The notes beneath the pieces are model-generated. The model saw only the letters and a list, made by a program, of their open reading frames with translations, did no database searches and had not been told where the DNA came from. Of a stretch of 64,000 nt of DNA, positions 35,581-46,441 are shown in pieces. Source of the stretch: Torreya grandis (lineage: Eukaryota; Streptophyta; Pinopsida; Cupressales; Taxaceae); the NCBI GenBank assembly GCA_037957365.1, contig JARHVA010004227.1, forward strand, positions 396,001-460,000, given 5' to 3'. How positions within the stretch are numbered: the stretch's first letter is position 1; every line of letters begins with the position of its first letter. A program made the translations under genes and the position numbers.

Positions 35581-37986
35581 ATGGTTTTGACACACATTCA
35601 AGCCAAATTTCTTATTGACCACGCAAGGCAACAACCACTTCCGCCTTCATCTTTTATACCAAGTCCCTTAATGGAGTATACTTCAGATAATGAGCGTACT
35701 CCTATCCAACCAACCCCTGACCAACTTTCAATTATTCTTAAAGGGGATCAAAACTTTGAGAGACACCTTGACCATAATGTCAAGGCTCTCCAACACTATC
35801 TCACAAGAAACCAAATGCGAGATCTTTCAGGTAATCCTATTTATGTGATACCAACTTCTCTTACTGAAGTGGGAATGATATCAACACCATCTGCTACCCA
35901 ACCCATCATCACTCAGACCATCACCTTAACCAGTAACCTGACCATGGCCAATATTCAATATTTGGCCTCCCCATCTATTTTTGGACCTACCTCCATCGGG
36001 GTTTCCGTACCCCCTCAACCACAAATAATTCAACTAAGTTTGACACCTTTTCAGAACTTGGTTGTCTCTACCCCACACACTCTTGCACCCATAAATACAG
36101 GAGTGACTACTTATCCTTTAACCAGTCTCGCCACCATTCAACCACCTATGGTGACATCTAATCAATTTGTGCCTTCCAACTTCACGGCACAAGCCCCTTT
36201 AGCCTCAACATCAATCCCTATGATGAACTACCAATATGTTGTGCCTATACAAACACAATCAAGTATGTCATATGCCCCTTCTAATAGCTTCCAAGTACCT
36301 TACAACCTAGGAGGTGCTCCACATGCCAATCCGTCAGCCGATCTAATTAAGATGTTGATAGATAAGATGTCCAACCTTGAGACATCTATTTCTAGTTCAA
36401 GCAATGTTCTTTCATATGAACAAATATGCAACAAACCCATTCACCCTTCAGCGCCTATTCGACCATATCCTAACCAGTGGGAACTCCCAAAATTTACTCA
36501 TTTTCAGAGTAAAGAGGACCCACAACAACATCTATGAGCATTTAGACATGCTTGCTACCTTATAACACACGATGATGTGTTACTACTTTGCACATTTCCC
36601 ATGTCACTTTCTGGCACCACCCTTGATTGGTATAGCTCTATTGCCAGACATTCTAACTTTTCTTTCACTCAATTGGCTCAACTATTTTGTGACCACTTTT
36701 CAATCAACATCACTAAAAAGGTCACCATTACAGACCTATATTCTATTAGACAATTCAACGATGAGTCAATCACTGACTTCATTGCCCGTTGGAGAGGTTT
36801 GATCAACCAACTGTTCTTTTCATTACCTCAAACTGAGCTCATTGAGCTCTTTTCACGAGTATGTGCCTAGCACATCTCATCCACTTTGTGGGTTCAAACA
36901 TTCCGCACATTTGATGAAGCTTTCAAAATGGCCCGAAAGCTTAAACTCTACGTAGTCAAAGAAGAAAGAGTCACATTGCATAGTAAAAATACCAACACAA
37001 ATTCCAATGACCCTTCTTTGTCCAAACCTTCTTCTTCCCACTCCAAGTCCAAGGGGTCAGCAAATGTTTTGGTTTCAAGATCACCATCCTCTACCACAAC
37101 TAACCAATCTGAGCCTTCCACATCAGAATACATCACCAGACAATTCCAACAATGGTATGTACAGCGTCACTATACTCCAATAGGAGAATCATGCACTTTC
37201 GTGTTGGATAAACTAGTCAAGCAGGGGGTCCTCAATCTCTCTCAAATTCAACCACCCCAATTTGACCCCTCAAAAGCTATCCCTGCATGGTATAGGGAAA
37301 ATGACTTTTGTAAATATCATCGTGTCAAGGGTCATGACATAGACAATTGCAAAACCTTCAAAAACATTGTCCAAGACATGCTAGACAAAGGGGATCTTGT
37401 TTTGGATAACCCAAATGTGCTGGCTAATCAAAACATAGACATCTTTAGGCAACCATTCCCTAATCATCCCCCTAGTCAAAATAACATTTAGACCATGGCC
37501 AATGACCTTCACAAGCATAATATATGCACGGTCGACATGGTTTTTCCTTTGATTCTTGACCAACCTCTCCCATAGTCCAAAGAGGTTAGTCAACCTATTT
37601 CGTCACCATAGGTAGAAGATCCTTCTTCTCCTATTTATCCTCCACAAGTGGAGGATAGTCCTCCATCTAGCCCCCTTTCACATGTAGGAGAGTCTCCTTT
37701 GACCTCTCCCATACTGGAGGATGCTTTGACGATACCAACGCCGATGGCCCCACCTTTATCCCTCCTATTACCAATGGAAGACCATACTTTCCCCGCTCCT
37801 CACTCACACATCAAAAACATGATCATCCCTACGTTCTATCTACTGGAAGAGCCTCATTCTCCAATCCCTTCTCCGCTAAGAGAAGAAATCACCACCTCAC
37901 CTACTTCGGTCGAGGATGATCCCATGACAATTTTCTCTCACCTTTTGCTTGAGATCGCCATGTCTAATCCATTTTCACCTCTATAA
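35581..37986 (+). pseudogene. E3 gag polyprotein
   Basis: One frame runs from the ATG at 35,581 to 37,986 with in-frame stops at 36,535 (TGA), 36,868 (TAG), 37,489 (TAG), 37,573, 37,609 and 37,984. Most are one C-to-T step from Arg, Gln or Trp codons. The first 300 codons are a P/T/S-rich leader region. From about 36,480 a capsid domain is clear: FPMSLSGTTLDWYSSI, then a conserved FCDHFSINIT and ESITDFIARWRGL, matching the retrotransposon gag family. At 37,309-37,350 a knuckle reads CKYHRVKGHDIDNC. A proline- and serine-rich tail follows. It would build the particle and bind RNA. No protease motif was recognised. Confidence 0.85.
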
Positions 37987-38117
37987 TCACCCAAATCCTC
38001 TAAAATATTGATTGTAAAACCTCATACGACATCATCAAAACCCTTACAAAAATCTACCATGCCCAACATATTAAATCTCTCGGCCTTCGCCCTCAATCAC
38101 ACCTCATTCACCCACAA

Positions 38118-39119
38118 GTGAAGGTAGATTTGAACCTTGCCCCACACAATAGTGGTCCTCGCATCATACCAAAGAAGGATACTAAACCACATCAGAGAAC
38201 TTCTCCCCCACCTTCACCATTTCCCTCTATTTTGGGCCCACACCCTTCTACCTTAATAGGAGTGCTTCCCACTCCAACACCTAACAAAAAAAATTTGCCT
38301 CCATTACCCCCTTTACCTATCATAAACATACTTCCTCCTAACAATTTGACACATCTCATCAACAAAGTGCCATCTACTTGTGTGGCTTCATAACCAACCA
38401 AAAAGGTGGTATGAAAAACTCCTCTTACAACTCCTAAATAGAAGTTGTCAACCTCTACAACTTCTAAACAGAAGTTGTCAACCCCTTCAACTTCTAGATA
38501 GAAGTTGTCAACCTCTACTGCAACAAAAAGTGTATACCCATTAAAGGGTTGTTATGCGTCGCTATTACACTAATTATTGTAGTCTTCTAGCATCACCCTC
38601 CCACTTATTAGGCCATACCAACCTCGTGGATCAAAACCAACTTGGTTCGATGACACTAAAATTTGTGCATATCATCACACACCTGGACATGACACTGAGC
38701 GTTGTTGTGCTCTTAAAGTTGTCATTCACCAACACTTGGTCAAGGACACCCCTCACATTGAGGATTCCCTTGACCACCTTTTTGACAAATCACCAACACC
38801 ATCTCATACCTCCCTAACCTCCTCACCTTCATCAGGATCCCATCATCAAACTATGGTCCCTCTACCGCCTTGTCCCCCCTTATTCAAAATCAACACCATT
38901 AATGTAGCCACTAGGTCACAAACCCAAAAGGATAAAGGGAAAAGACATGTTTATATCCCTTGGACATATCCATTTTCCAAGCCCTCACCACAACCAAAAC
39001 CCAAAATTACTGTCTTGGGTACATCTCAACCAACATCCTTGAAGACAATCTGTGACTCCGTGGTGAAACAACTTCACCACACAACCCCTGTGAAGATGTC
39101 TTTGTATAACCTAATTTAA
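38118..39119 (+). pseudogene. E3 proline-rich region with second zinc-knuckle
   Basis: In a frame shifted relative to gag, a P/T-rich region (38,118-38,393) ends in a stop. It is followed by a 10-residue repeat block and, at 38,664-38,705, by CAYHHTPGHDTERC, a second knuckle of the same C-X2-H-X4-H-X4-C type, with a helix-like ALKVVIHQHL after it. The frame then stays open to 39,119. The two knuckles with similar following sequence suggest an old internal duplication of the gag end. No enzyme domain is visible. Confidence 0.6.
38428..38517 (+). repeat. Three exact-length 30-bp repeats
   Basis: Units start at 38,428, 38,458 and 38,488. Each encodes ten residues (type TTSKQKLSTS), with CAG kept in the middle unit and TAG in the others. 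Each unit also contains an inverted repeat, perfect in the middle one (CAACTTCT, four bases, AGAAGTTG). Confidence 0.85.
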
Positions 39120-39439
39120 ATCTCTCCACAACATCGTCAAACCTTGATCAAAGCCTTACAAATAGTGGAGGTCTAACCTGAAGACCCCCAACCACTGGCT
39201 GCTTTGGTCCAATCATTATCCACCATTGCCTCCCTCACTTTCAATAATTCTGAGATTCCAGACTACAACATGGAAGATCAGGAACTCAGCATCTCAAACT
39301 AAACCTGTCAGGGAAAATCTTTGCAGGATGCATCCTCATGTCACACCCCTTGTCAAAGAGAAGCTTCAATGTTTTCTCTCCATCTTATCCAACCATTTCT
39401 CAAGCATTCTCCTTGTCACAGAAGCAACTGGGGGAATTT

Positions 39440-39655
39440 GAATTTATATTGACCATCACGACCTCATCAACCAACACGTGACCAATATGGAAAGAAGCAA
39501 AAAAGACAAGTTTGCTCCTAATTGGCTCGGACCTTATATAATAACGCAAGTATGGATCAGGGACTTATCATTTATCTTCTTTCGAACGCTGACTAGAACT
39601 TGAGCCCCTTAATGCCTTACATCTTTGACCATTCTACTATTAGTCAAGTAATCAT
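39440..39655 (+). pseudogene. E3 integrase C-terminal tail
   Basis: The plus strand reads KDKFAPNWLGPYIITQV, the GPY-type end of a gypsy integrase. After a frameshift it continues with residues resembling the family NADxxLSPLN tail. No zinc-binding or catalytic core precedes it. This shows that E3 derives from a gypsy element by loss of protease, RT, RNase H and most of integrase. Confidence 0.65.
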
Positions 39656-39859
39656 TCACTTGACATTTAACTTCAGTTCATCCCTTGAGCAACCCCCATC
39701 GTCCTCATTCCTATTTCTTTCAACCCTTTTTTCAAGCATGAATGCCTTGTCCTAATAAAAAGGGAAACCCCAAAACCTCTATAGTCAAGTCCATGATCAA
39801 AAGTCCAGTCAAAAATCAAACATAAAAATGGGATACATATTCCAAGGTCATAAACTATC

Positions 39860-40000
39860 AATGTAGACTACTCCCTTGAAGGACAGCTACATCATTATTG
39901 CTATAATTACTAGACTGCTCCCTTGAAGGATAGCTATTCAAAGACATCCAAACATATGAAGCATAATATAGACCACTCCCTCAAAGGATGGCTATGCCAA
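39860..40000 (+). repeat. Three copies of a cttgaagga motif in E3
   Basis: A segment of the type tagactactcccttgaagga followed by -agcta occurs near 39,865, 39,911 and 39,972, diverged. It lies in the 3' non-coding part of E3. Confidence 0.5.
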
Positions 40001-40559
40001 AATTTTGCTATATACATAGCACCACATGACCACAAAACAAAACAACATCCCCAAGTAGACTCCCTGCATTGATCAGTCTACAAACTATTCAGTCATGGAC
40101 TTGTCTATAGATGTTCTCAGGGTCATCTATAAAAGATGCAAAGTTATCCCTGCTAAAAAGGGTTACATTATCTTGACATATCACATAATCAAACCTATTA
40201 CCCCAACATACTCAACAGATTTTGAGCTCACTTAATGTCAAGTGATTCGAATATTTCTTTAACACAAACCAATGGTCAACGATGTAATGCATGAACGGGG
40301 ATTTTTGTTTACAAAAATCCTATCTATGCTATCACTATGGTCCTTGTCAATGAAAGAGCAACGTGCCTTTCACTTCTTACACACTTTTGTCACATACAAC
40401 CAAACCCATCCAAACCAAACCAAAACATATTTTAAACTACTAACATAACCTCATGATTTATTTAATACAAATACGAATTTGTGTTATATGAATTATCATA
40501 TCCCATTCACACTAGTTTTTATGGAAAACAATACACATGGAAACTATCGACCAAACACA

Positions 40560-40870
40560 ATTTATGTCAAGCATATACCATCACCAATATGGAAACTTGC
40601 TAAAGCATAAATATATTCATTTCATTTTTAACATCCATCCATCACCAATATGGAAAATTGTTAGGAATGAAAAACCACATAACCAATGTTATAGAATACA
40701 CCATCACATAATATGGAAAAGGCTATAACATTATTATTCATTTCAGTTTTAGCATACACCATCACTAATATGAAAAATTACTAGGGATGAAAAACCACAT
40801 CACTAATGTTACAGAATACACCATCACACAATATGGAAAAGGTTGTAACATCATCATACACTCATTATTT
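40560..40870 (+). repeat. Higher-order repeat, ~60-bp subunits in 120-bp units
   Basis: The anchor ccatcac-aatatgg occurs at 40,578, 40,639, 40,701, 40,759 and 40,821. Alternate subunits are most alike, so the unit of recent amplification is 120 bp (40,639 to 40,759, 40,701 to 40,821). Confidence 0.75.
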
Positions 40871-40904
40871 CAAACATGACCAAACCAATTATAAACCACT
40901 TTGA

Positions 40905-41300
40905 CTCTTCTTCCCTTTTGGCAAGAACTACATTAGCTTGAGGCCCTTAAAATAGGGGCTATGTAGGCAGCACTTAGTTGACATGAAGTCTTCTGGGGTT
41001 AGCTCAGCCATTCGCTTGTTCATTTCCCTCATGACGACGGCCATTTCATTCGTTCGTCTACCTGATGGACAAACCATATAACCTTTAACCATGACCTAAC
41101 CTAGTCAAAACCAATCCATAACCTACCCTCTTCTTCCCTTTTGGGGAGAACTACATTGGCCTGAGGCCCTTGAAACAGGGGCTATGTAGGCAACACTCAG
41201 TTGACATAGAGTCTTTTGAGGTTAGCTCAGCCACATTCGTTCATTCATCTACTAGATGGACCAACCATTTAACCTTTATCTATGACATGACCAAACAACC
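40905..41300 (+). repeat. 223-bp tandem duplication in E3
   Basis: The block starting ctcttcttccctttt at 40,905 is repeated from 41,128. Both contain tgaggccctt, a ggggctatgtaggca block and ggttagctcagcca. The second copy is shortened. Confidence 0.75.
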
Positions 41301-41877
41301 AGCCCTGACACTATGGAAGTCACCTTTGACTTCTCATGGGGCACATTGGAGATCACATACATCTCCCTGACCACACCAAACAACACTTGAGATCACTTAT
41401 ATTTCAGTGTGACCTGACTAACGACCATGACCACTTTTGAGACAACTCTGCCTTGGTTGTTTTGATTGCATGTATGCTACCTCATGAATAGTTAGAAAAT
41501 TTTTACGCACCTCACATTACGACCCTCACAAGTATCGGATCACACCCAAGTTGATCCCCACTACTTGTGCCATTTTCATGTTTTCCAAGAGTACTTCTTA
41601 AGCCCAGGATAATTGGAACACGACGACCATTGGAGCTACAGTTTTGATCATTTAACCCAATCAGCTATGACTAAAAGCTGGGGACTAGTTACTTTGATTT
41701 TATCACTCCTCAACCTTTCCCGTGACAATTTGGCCTACCTATTACGTGAAGTGGTATACGTGCAATCTCAACTATTGCAGCGTTCACACTAAAACTTCAC
41801 CATACCCATCCATTGCCTATCAAATCGGCACCCGACATCAGGTTACCTTCCCTCGACTCTCACTTTGAGGGGGAATA

Positions 41878-42033
41878 CCTCATCCCACACCTGGGGCAAC
41901 CTACACTTATTTTTGTCTTATAGTTCATCAGAACAACCAACAAGACAAAGAAAAGACCTCATCCCATACTTGGGGCAACTTACTCCTATTTTTGTCTTGC
42001 AGTTCATCAAGAATAACCAATAAGACAAAAAGG
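41878..42033 (+). repeat. ~79-bp duplication next to E3 polypurine tract
   Basis: The block cctcatccca...aagacaaa occurs twice (41,878 and 41,957 starts). The second copy runs into the polypurine tract AAAAAGGGGCAAA just before the 3' LTR. The first copy retains only a shortened tract (caagacaaagaaaag). Confidence 0.75.
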
Positions 42034-42039
42034 GGCAAA

Positions 42040-43402
42040 TGTAGACACCAAAATTGTGTCAACTCACCCTTGGTCCCCTCCTAAACAATTACACACTTCA
42101 TTGATTTAAAGTGAATTACTTATTTTAAATTAATGACATCATCACTAGACATCACCTAGACACCTCACCTTGGACACCTCGCCCTTAGACTATTTCTCAC
42201 CCTATGAGTCACCAAATACCTATTCTTACTCCTTCCTAACCTCCTAACTAACTCTCATGCATAATATGCCCACCTTTTGACCATTCTCCAATGGACTATG
42301 CACTTGGCGGATGGAGAACGGGCTTCTTAGCCCTTTTACTCATTCTCCACCCGCTGACGTTGGTCAACTGTCAGTCGATGCCGGCAGAATCACCGACATC
42401 AATTACATAAACCAAGCCTAAATGTGAGTTAACTCTCTTAGACGCTTCTCTCTTAGACTCTCAAAATCACTCTCACTCAGATCTAGCTCTCTCTCTCTTC
42501 CTCTCAGACTCTAAGACATCACCAGGCATCAAACTTCAACTAACACTCCCTTGGCCACAAAGACTCTACGTAAATCACTCCAAATTGAATTAGAACATTG
42601 CACGAGGTCTTCAACATCAAGCCACAACAGGTACAAGCATTTAACACCTTGGTTCTTCATCTCACCAGAGCTAAGTATTTCTTCTGCCCTTTCATTTTAG
42701 TAATTTAGAAAGCATTAGTAATTAGTTTCTATTTACTATTTCTAAATACTATCAACTAGACCAGACCCGACCTTCAACCAGACTCGACTTTCTCTTTGGA
42801 TAGGCTAAAAAGCCTTCCTCTCACCCTTACCCTTTTTGACAACCTAGCCTCTACCTTTGTCCTTCTGCTGACCTTATTCGTCTCCCTGTAACCCTGCACA
42901 GACCTTTTAAACCCACAAAATCCCTCTGTCGACCATGGACATAAGCTTGAGACCCATCCAAGGACCATTGCCCCTATCGATGTTGATAGCCTAATCGATG
43001 TCCGCAACTTTGACCAACTGATGACAGCAGACTAACTGATGTCAGTGGCTGTGGAAGACCGACTGCAGAATACATGTATGTGTTATCTATTTCTCTTCCT
43101 TAGTCTTTCATTATTTCTTTTTATTCAACACTCTTTTTATCAATAAGTGGACTGCCATCCCTCAAGGAAGTCTTTGCACTTCTAGGACCGAGCATATTGC
43201 TTGGCAGTTCACCATATCTCTATCTAACATTTTTCTGTTTAAGTCTTTCTTGTCTACAGGTGTCATCCTCCACAGCCAAAGAGGAGCTCCTACAATGTCT
43301 GAATATGGTGCGCAACTTAATCTGGGTATCATCTAACCCCTGACTATTAACCTTTAGTTTCTTATTTCTTCTGAATGTAAACAACAAAAATGAGTAGAAA
43401 TA
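42040..43402 (+). repeat. E3 3' LTR
   Basis: It is collinear with the 5' LTR over its full length. The palindromes seen at 33,332 and 33,371 are decayed here (near 42,355-42,405), mainly by C-to-T and G-to-A changes. It ends GAAATA at 43,402 where the 5' copy has GAAACA. Confidence 0.9.
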
Positions 43403-43936
43403 GTGTTAAATGACACTACCAAATGAAACTAAAAAAACCTTCACTAGGGTTAAAGCTAAAGGGCATGGGAAGAAGAAAGGAAAATAAAAAATCAAGGACT
43501 ATATTCCCAAATCCTACTAGGACCAAGTGGAAAAGAATAAGGAAACCAAAATTTAAAACATTGAAAGATATAACCATCAAATATACCTCACCTATTGAAG
43601 GATACCAAATTTAATTTCAATGGAATGACACTATCGAATCTCAGTGCAAAATGACAAATTCAAATGATAGTTCCAAATGACACTACCAAATGAAACTACA
43701 AAAACCTTCACCAGGGTTAAAGCTGAAGGCCATGGGAAGAAGAAAGGAAAATACAAAAATCAAGGACTGTATTCCCAAATCCTACCAAGACCAAGTGGAA
43801 AAGAATAAGGAAACCAAAATTTTAAACCTTGAAAGATAGAACCATCAAATATACCTTACCTATTGAAGTATATTGAAGTGACTTTCAATGGAATGTACAA
43901 AGAAAACATTGTATGTGCACATTTACATTTACTTGA
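43403..43936 (+). repeat. 267-bp tandem duplication
   Basis: The block with tgacactaccaaatgaaact at 43,411 recurs at 43,678. Both copies continue with accttcac-agggttaaagct and the same lysine-codon-rich sequence. The open frame in the first copy (43,423-43,614) is broken in the second. I do not recognise a protein. Confidence 0.8.
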
Positions 43937-44810
43937 CTATCCTATAGAAATAGAAATTTCACATTTTGTTAAAGGAGAGCTTTCTAAATATGAAGATAAA
44001 TAAAATTTAAAAGGGGTTTATAAAGGGAATTTAGATTCCATGTGTCAACAATAAGCAAAAAAGGATGGTGCATCTTTTGCAAGTATTGCCTCTATTTTAA
44101 AAATCAACTGATACAAAAAAGATTAAATTAGGAATTGGTAAAGCTACTTGTTTTAACCATGTCATGGATCCATTGGATATATTTATAATACTTCCAAAAT
44201 CATATGAGATAGCTAAGAAAATGGTTGATAATGTCTATTGTGAAGATGCAGGGTATGATTTAGATGACAGGAATAAAAAACAAGATATGGTTGTTGAATA
44301 ATGATTAGACAATAAAAAAGATGAAACTCTTGGTGACATAAATATTGAACTATTTCATGGAATGTAGAATTAGTGACCACCATATATATTTATCATAATC
44401 TTAAATTTCATGTAACAGTTCAATCTTTATCTCATTAAAGGTTTCATCTCTTTTATTGATTGATCATTCTTCAAATGCCATTTCTTATTGTTCATTATTC
44501 TTGTCATATAAATCATGTCCCATAGCTTCATAATAGACATTATCAACCATTTTTTTATCTATACCATATGATTCTAGATAGATTATAGAGGTATCTAATG
44601 GATTCATGATATAGGTTACTAGAGCCAGCTTGACTAGTTCTTGATTCAATTTTTTCATATCAGCTAGTCTAAAACAATGACAATACTTGCAAAGGTGCAC
44701 CATCATATTTTGTAAGTCATGACACATGAAATATAGCCATGTAAATCTATAGGATATTCCTCAATGTGCAATTTTTATTTCTACAGGATATAGCCATGTA
44801 AATATATAGG
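43918..44810. repeat. Long imperfect inverted repeat with ~35-base loop
   Basis: The stretch 43,918-44,365 is matched by the reverse complement of about 44,398-44,810, with the clearest part at 44,039-44,365 against 44,398-44,727. Both arms translate to similar peptides: in the left arm KKMVDNVYCEDAGYDLDD, in the right arm (minus strand) KKMVDNVYYEAMGHDLYD. The same protein-like sequence is therefore present twice, head to head. I do not recognise the protein. The right arm keeps an 80-codon open frame (44,485-44,727, minus). Confidence 0.7.
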
Positions 44811-45059
44811 ATATTCCTCAAACCATTATACTAGGTACGCATCTGGTAGTGGCTATTATACAATCTTCAATTTGTATGGGTGTGGCATTGGTAAATGGTG
44901 AAGTGTTGTGGGTAGGGATGAGAGGTGACATGGTGTTGGAATAAAATAATTCAAATGAGGCTTGAGGGCATAATTTATAGGACCCCCTGGAAACCTTCCA
45001 GTTTGGATATTTGATAGAGTCATTCAATCTATCCTTTCAACAAAGTTATTCAGTCTAGT

Positions 45060-45470
45060 TAAAAGGGTTTTGTCTGATGGCATACCCAATGGTCTTACCT
45101 AGATAGAAGGGCTCTACCAATGGGTCATGCCATAGACATTCAACTATCCCATTCAATAGATCTAAATGGCTATACCATCGATAGATTCGAATAGCTCTAC
45201 CATCAGTAGTGTTGAATGACTCTACATGGGCAAATCCTTTTAGCTCTTTTATGGGCACTACTAATGGGAGAGCCTTTTAGATATGCTATGGGTAGATTCA
45301 AATGGGAGAGCCTTTTAGATTTGCCATAGGTAGAGCCTTTTAGCTCTCTTATTAATAGAGTTGAGTGGTACTACCTTGGGTAGATCCGAATAGCTCTGCC
45401 ATCAGTAGAGCTGAATAGTTATGTCATCGATAGAGTCAAATGTCTCTCCCATCAGTGGATCATATTATTT
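45060..45470. repeat. Irregular minisatellite of gctctaccatc type
   Basis: Units of roughly 29-32 bp with the core aatagctctaccatc and tagagttgaa recur with variation. Similar short words (cactaccaaatggtagtg) flank E3 on both sides. Minus-strand open frames here reflect the repeat. Confidence 0.6.
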
Positions 45471-46130
45471 CTTTATGATTCATTTTTTTAAAACCATCTT
45501 ATCATATGAGGAGATTAAATTCCTTATAACATATTACCAAATAATCAAAATTACAATATATATTTATTAAAAAAAATTGTACTATGTTTTAAAATATAAT
45601 TTTTTTAATTGAATTGGCTAAGATAGGACTTTGAAATTTCATGTCCATTAAACCTAAAATTTTTTGCCTTATAGATTTAACGTATTAACATAAAAATACA
45701 ATTCGGTGGATGGGCAGAAATTTTAAACCTACCAATTCACCAAGATTATGAATCAAATTCTCCTAAATGAATCTAAGGGTGTTTCAGATATGGGCTTTTA
45801 AAATTTACCCTATCATGAGGTAGTCACCAAGACAGGCATTTTTAGGATCATAGGATTATTAATTCTTTTCCACAACCTTTCAATCATGTAAATAAAGTTT
45901 CTTTGAATTTTGATGCTAATGATATAAATTTTTTAAATGTTATAAATAACATCCATATATGTATGACATGAGGTAATTGATAATCTCATACTTTTAAATA
46001 TGGTATGATATGTGTCTTCTCTAAACACATGCACACTACACATATCACTTTTCCTAATTCTGATCATGTAACTCATCATTTAGAACTATTCCTAGTATAA
46101 ATAGGTCCCAGTCTCACTTCTACCCTTGAA
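45471..46130. other. AT-rich, nothing recognised
   Basis: No gene is visible. A gcctgtc...gggtaaatttt segment at about 45,795-45,840 (minus strand) resembles 32,668-32,697 on the plus strand. See the findings. Confidence 0.3.
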
Positions 46131-46441
46131 ATTAATCTTAATATTTTATTATTGGCTCCTAATAATATTGCTTCATCTAGTTAAAAATTCATTAGTAGTC
46201 CTTCATCTCATCCTATGGTCACTCACTTGATGAAGAAGGTAAATCTTGAGGGGGATGACAAATCTAATGTCACTTAATTTCCAACTTAACCCCTTGATTA
46301 GATAAAGTATCATATGGATAGAGGTGATCCATTCATTGATTTTATTTCATAAGATGATGATTATTATTAAGAATTATTGTGATTATTATGATTTTGTTTT
46401 CAATTTCTTCCAGTAGTTTCACTTTGTAAAAATTGGTAGAT
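46131..46441 (+). pseudogene. Possible copia pol fragment
   Basis: A plus-strand fragment reads SSHPMVTHLMKKV at about 46,205-46,243, like the HPMVTR motif found before the RT domain in Ty1/copia pol. Only this motif supports the call. The bases ending aattggtagat at 46,441 could be a polypurine tract, with TGTTAGAGA following as an LTR start. Confidence 0.3.

Larger units (their letters stand above)
33016..43402 (+). mobile_element. E3: gypsy-type LTR element lacking RT
   Basis: LTRs of 1,369 bp (33,016-34,384) and 1,363 bp (42,040-43,402) bound a 10.4-kb element. The flanks GTGCT and GTGTT are a target duplication with one C-to-T change. The interior holds a primer site, a leader with a palindrome array, a long gag frame, a proline-rich region with a second zinc-knuckle, an integrase tail and a 2.4-kb repeat-rich 3' region ending in the polypurine tract AAAAAGGGGCAAA. 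RT and RNase H are absent, so it is a large derivative mobilised by others. Confidence 0.85.

Noticed and set aside
35327..35593. Minus-strand open frame over the palindrome array
   Set aside because: The repeat peptides result from the 41-bp array, whose period is not a multiple of three. The E3 gene is on the other strand.
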